Assembly: GCA_001657315.1 (NCBI GenBank)
Contig: LYSV01000036.1
Coordinates: 1 to 59,021, forward strand
Direction of reading: 5' to 3'
From: Flammeovirgaceae bacterium BBD 1991-12
GTDB taxonomy: Bacteria > Bacteroidota > Bacteroidia > Cytophagales > Cyclobacteriaceae
DNA: 59,021 nt
Shown one piece after another: positions 56,813-59,021 of this stretch; position 1 is the first letter of the stretch, and each line of letters opens with the position of its first letter. The translations under genes and the position numbers were made by a program. Below the pieces are notes generated by a model. That model searched no databases, was not told the origin of the DNA, and saw nothing but the letters and a program-made list of their open reading frames with translations.

Positions 56813-57598
56813 ATGGCAGAGTGTATCAAAGTGTTCGATCAATTGGGAGATGAGGTGTTGGTGCCTCACTCTCCCAAAACGATCGTGTCCCTTGTTCCTT
56901 CACAAACCGAGCTTCTGTTTGATCTCGGGCTTTCAGATATGATCGCCGGGGTAACAAAATTCTGTGTGCATCCTGCAGATGCGAGATCAAAGGTTATAGT
57001 AGGAGGTACCAAAAAATTCAATTTTGAGAGAATACATAAGATCTCGCCGGACCTGGTCATAGGCAATAAGGAGGAAAACTACCGCGAAGGTATTGAGGAG
57101 TTAAGAAAACATTATCCTGTATGGATGAGTGATATAAATACGCTTAAAGAGGCATTGCAAATGATCTCACAGTTGGGGGTGATCATGCAAAGAGAAGAAC
57201 AGACCTCTGACCTTATCCACCGGATAAAGAACAGATTCTCCTCGCTGCCTGCCATTCATGGAAAAAGAGGCAAAGCACTATACTTCATATGGAAGAAGCC
57301 TTACATGGTAGCTGCAGGGAACACCTTTATTCATGAAATGCTGGACTATGCTGGCTTTGAAAATGTGGCAGCACACCTGAACCGTTATCCTGAGCTGACT
57401 GTAGATCAGATCAGGGCCCTGCGCCCCGATCATTTGTTGCTTTCTTCGGAACCCTATCCGTTCAGAACAGAACATATCCATGAATTTAAGGACCTGTTCC
57501 CCGAAACAAGGGTTCACATTGTGGATGGGGAATTTTTTTCGTGGTACGGTAGCCGCCTTCTGCTGGCAGGGGATTACTTTGAAAAGTTAACTCTGTGA
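56813..57598 (+). CDS. BtuF-like helical-backbone metal receptor without signal peptide
   Basis: A 261-residue protein of the periplasmic-binding-protein type III fold (BtuF/FhuD-like): PKTIVSLVPSQTELLFDLGL at the start, ISPDLVIGNKEEN, and RALRPDHLLLSSEPYPF near the end. BtuF relatives bind cobalamin or iron chelates outside the cell. Here there is no signal peptide, and an in-frame TGA at 56792 rules one out. No ABC permease or ATPase is adjacent. It may be a cytoplasmic binder. A TTG at 56804 is an alternative start. Its 3' end overlaps aroA by 12 bases, tail to tail. Confidence 0.8.
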   Translation: MAECIKVFDQLGDEVLVPHSPKTIVSLVPSQTELLFDLGLSDMIAGVTKFCVHPADARSKVIVGGTKKFNFERIHKISPDLVIGNKEENYREGIEELRKHYPVWMSDINTLKEALQMISQLGVIMQREEQTSDLIHRIKNRFSSLPAIHGKRGKALYFIWKKPYMVAAGNTFIHEMLDYAGFENVAAHLNRYPELTVDQIRALRPDHLLLSSEPYPFRTEHIHEFKDLFPETRVHIVDGEFFSWYGSRLLLAGDYFEKLTL

Positions 57599-58813
57599 CA
57601 AGCTGAAATCAGCCAACTCCAGATCTTTCCAATAGCCCGGATACGATTTGTTTACCACGGAGGGGTCCAGGATCGAGACATCCATGCGGGTGGCCAGCGG
57701 ACCAAAAGCCATGGCCATGCGATGGTCTTCGTACGTATTGATCGTGATCTCCTCATTCCCGTTGACATTTGCCGGTGGTATAAGGGTCCACCTGCCTTCG
57801 GATTCGGATATTGTGCCACCGAGCTTGCCCAGCTCGTTCTGCAAGGCTGCAATCCTGTCCGTTTCCTTGATGCGCAGGCTCTCTAAACCTATCATATTGC
57901 ACTGAATGCCCTTTAAGGCACATACCACCGTCACGGTCTGAGCCAGATCCGGGCAGTGTGTAAAATCTATATAGGTTTTGTCTACATGGTTTTTTCTTCT
58001 GAGTACTGCGCCTTCCCCGATGAATTGGGTTTCCACACCCAGGGGATCCATAATATCGGCAATAACACGGTCGCCCTGTATGGATGCCTCCTGCAGGCCA
58101 GTCAGCAATATCTCTCCGTCAGTGCTGAGCGCGGCCATGCTGTACCAATAGCTTGCTGCAGACCAATCCGGCTCTACATGGTAGTTGGCGGGAATGTAGG
58201 CTTGCGCCGGTATGGTGATCACGTTATCCGTCCATTCGGCCTGAGCGCCGAAGGCTTCCATCACCTTCAGTGTCATTGAAATGTAAGGTCTGCTACCCAC
58301 TTTGCCTGTGAGTTCAATAGTCAGTCCCCTCGGCAGAGTAGGGGCGATCATTAGCAATGCAGAAATATACTGACTGCTGATATCACCTCTTACTTTCAGG
58401 CTATCGGCTAGTTGTTGGTTAAATGCTTGAATATTCAGAGGAGGATATCCTTCTTTTTGCACATATGAAATATTTGCACCCAACTCCTGCAGAGCATCCA
58501 CCAGAATTTTGATCGGGCGCTCGCACATCCGTTGTGTTCCCGTTAATACTTTGTTTTTACCGGACACAGCGAGGTAGGCTGTCAAAAACCTCATAGTGGT
58601 TCCTGCATCCAGTACATTCAACTCTGTATCCCTGGATGCCAGCAGGCGTTGCATTGTCTGTGTATCACGCGCCTCGGAAATATTATCAATGTGGGAACCT
58701 CCACCGGCGAGTGCATCTATGATCAGCGCCCGGTTCGCTATGCTTTTGGAAGCCGGAAGCGTGATGGCCACATCCCCGATCTCTGCCTTTCTCTGAATCT
58801 TTACTTTATTCAA
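57587..58813 (-). CDS. aroA: 3-phosphoshikimate 1-carboxyvinyltransferase (EPSP synthase)
   Basis: A 408-residue enzyme of the shikimate pathway that joins phosphoenolpyruvate to shikimate 3-phosphate. Seen are LPASKSIANRALII (N-terminal substrate loop), LDAGTTMRFLTAYLA (a variant of the LxNAGTAxR motif) and the signature RIKETDRIAALQNELGKLGG. Length is as usual for Bacteroidota, slightly shorter than E. coli (427). It stands alone on the minus strand, divergent from the last gene. Confidence 0.95.
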   Translation of the reverse strand: MNKVKIQRKAEIGDVAITLPASKSIANRALIIDALAGGGSHIDNISEARDTQTMQRLLASRDTELNVLDAGTTMRFLTAYLAVSGKNKVLTGTQRMCERPIKILVDALQELGANISYVQKEGYPPLNIQAFNQQLADSLKVRGDISSQYISALLMIAPTLPRGLTIELTGKVGSRPYISMTLKVMEAFGAQAEWTDNVITIPAQAYIPANYHVEPDWSAASYWYSMAALSTDGEILLTGLQEASIQGDRVIADIMDPLGVETQFIGEGAVLRRKNHVDKTYIDFTHCPDLAQTVTVVCALKGIQCNMIGLESLRIKETDRIAALQNELGKLGGTISESEGRWTLIPPANVNGNEEITINTYEDHRMAMAFGPLATRMDVSILDPSVVNKSYPGYWKDLELADFSLSQS

Positions 58814-58931
58814 TTTTAATGCTTAAAAATTAATAAAACAAACAACTATTTCGCCCGGAAAAACGTTCTAGTTCATAAAGCTAAGCATAATTGGCATGCT
58901 TTATGTTTCAAATGTGAAAAATTAATAAATT

Positions 58932-59021
58932 ATGAACAAGGCAGGAAAATGGACATTGGCCTTGGGTTTAGCGACAGGCGCTTTGTTGGCATTAACAATG
59001 AGTTCTCGTTCCGGCAAAAGA
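58932..59021 (+). CDS. 5' end of a small membrane protein (partial, YtxH-like)
   Basis: The first 30 codons of a reading frame cut by the window end: MNKAGKWTLALGLATGALLA, then a short hydrophobic part and SSRSGKR. A single N-terminal Gly/Ala-rich helix followed by a basic segment resembles YtxH-domain stress proteins. The call rests on this short stretch only. Confidence 0.45.
   Translation, partial: MNKAGKWTLALGLATGALLALTMSSRSGKR

Noticed and set aside
58880-58920. Sigma-54-like TGGCA motif before the last gene
   Set aside because: The second half of the motif (TTGCA at the right spacing) is missing.

Overview
The window looks like a chromosomal core region of a Bacteroidota bacterium, probably of the order Cytophagales. 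The evidence is: the ribosomal gene order (rplC to rplQ with map, infA and rpsD inside, then carA and eno); promoters of the TTTG-N19-TAnnTTTG type used by the phylum; a TonB receptor with an N-terminal CarboxypepD-like domain; a type IX secretion (T9SS) sorting domain and a PorZ-like protein; and zinc-free forms of S14 and L36. No rRNA, tRNA, CRISPR, prophage or insertion sequence was recognised. I judge lineage from family knowledge; no search was run.

Layout. 1-7817: an acetate module made of a transporter-linked histidine kinase of CrbS/CbrA type, a receiver-only response regulator, acetyl-CoA synthetase, a cNMP/CBS/DUF294 protein and a DnaQ-like exonuclease. 7927-8582: a RelE/HigB-type toxin and XRE antitoxin pair. 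8643-11017 (minus strand): a small lipoprotein, frr, pyrH and a biotin carrier protein. 11122-13765: a TPP riboswitch in front of a TonB-dependent receptor, so probably a thiamine uptake gene. 14055-17260: a UbiA-family prenyltransferase, purN and purH. 17346-22853: the cell-shape operon mreB-mreC-mreD-mrdA-rodA, the last four genes chained by 4-base overlaps. 22939-29162: a T9SS cargo protein, an unknown helical protein on the minus strand, a 2Fe-2S ferredoxin, tdk, a PorZ-like gene and recO.

29374-44018 is one long ribosomal protein/secY/rpoA operon. It starts at rplC without rpsJ, has its own promoter, a second good promoter between rpsN and rpsH, and a terminator after rplQ. rplQ carries a very long glutamate-rich tail. 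It is followed by carA, eno, a MOSC protein, a DivIC/FtsB-like gene and a small outer-membrane barrel gene. 48152-50988 (minus) holds a Tat-exported cupin-like protein, a malate/lactate dehydrogenase-family enzyme and a Ppx/GppA phosphatase. 51388-54753 holds an acyl-CoA carboxylase carboxyltransferase, an SDR lacking the usual Tyr/Lys pair, and an M42 peptidase. 54856-56712 is a tandem array of three YfiR-family (DUF4154) genes, at least two ended by their own terminators. Then come a signal-less BtuF-like protein with a possible leaderless promoter, aroA (minus), and the first 30 codons of a small membrane protein.

Most of the window is conserved housekeeping. The points most worth a second look are the triple YfiR array, the acidic L17 tail, the kinase module with a receiver-only partner, the TPP riboswitch receptor, the odd SDR, the signal-less binding protein and the hairpins and quasi-repeats between genes. 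I did not find convincing evidence of a wholly new multi-gene system.
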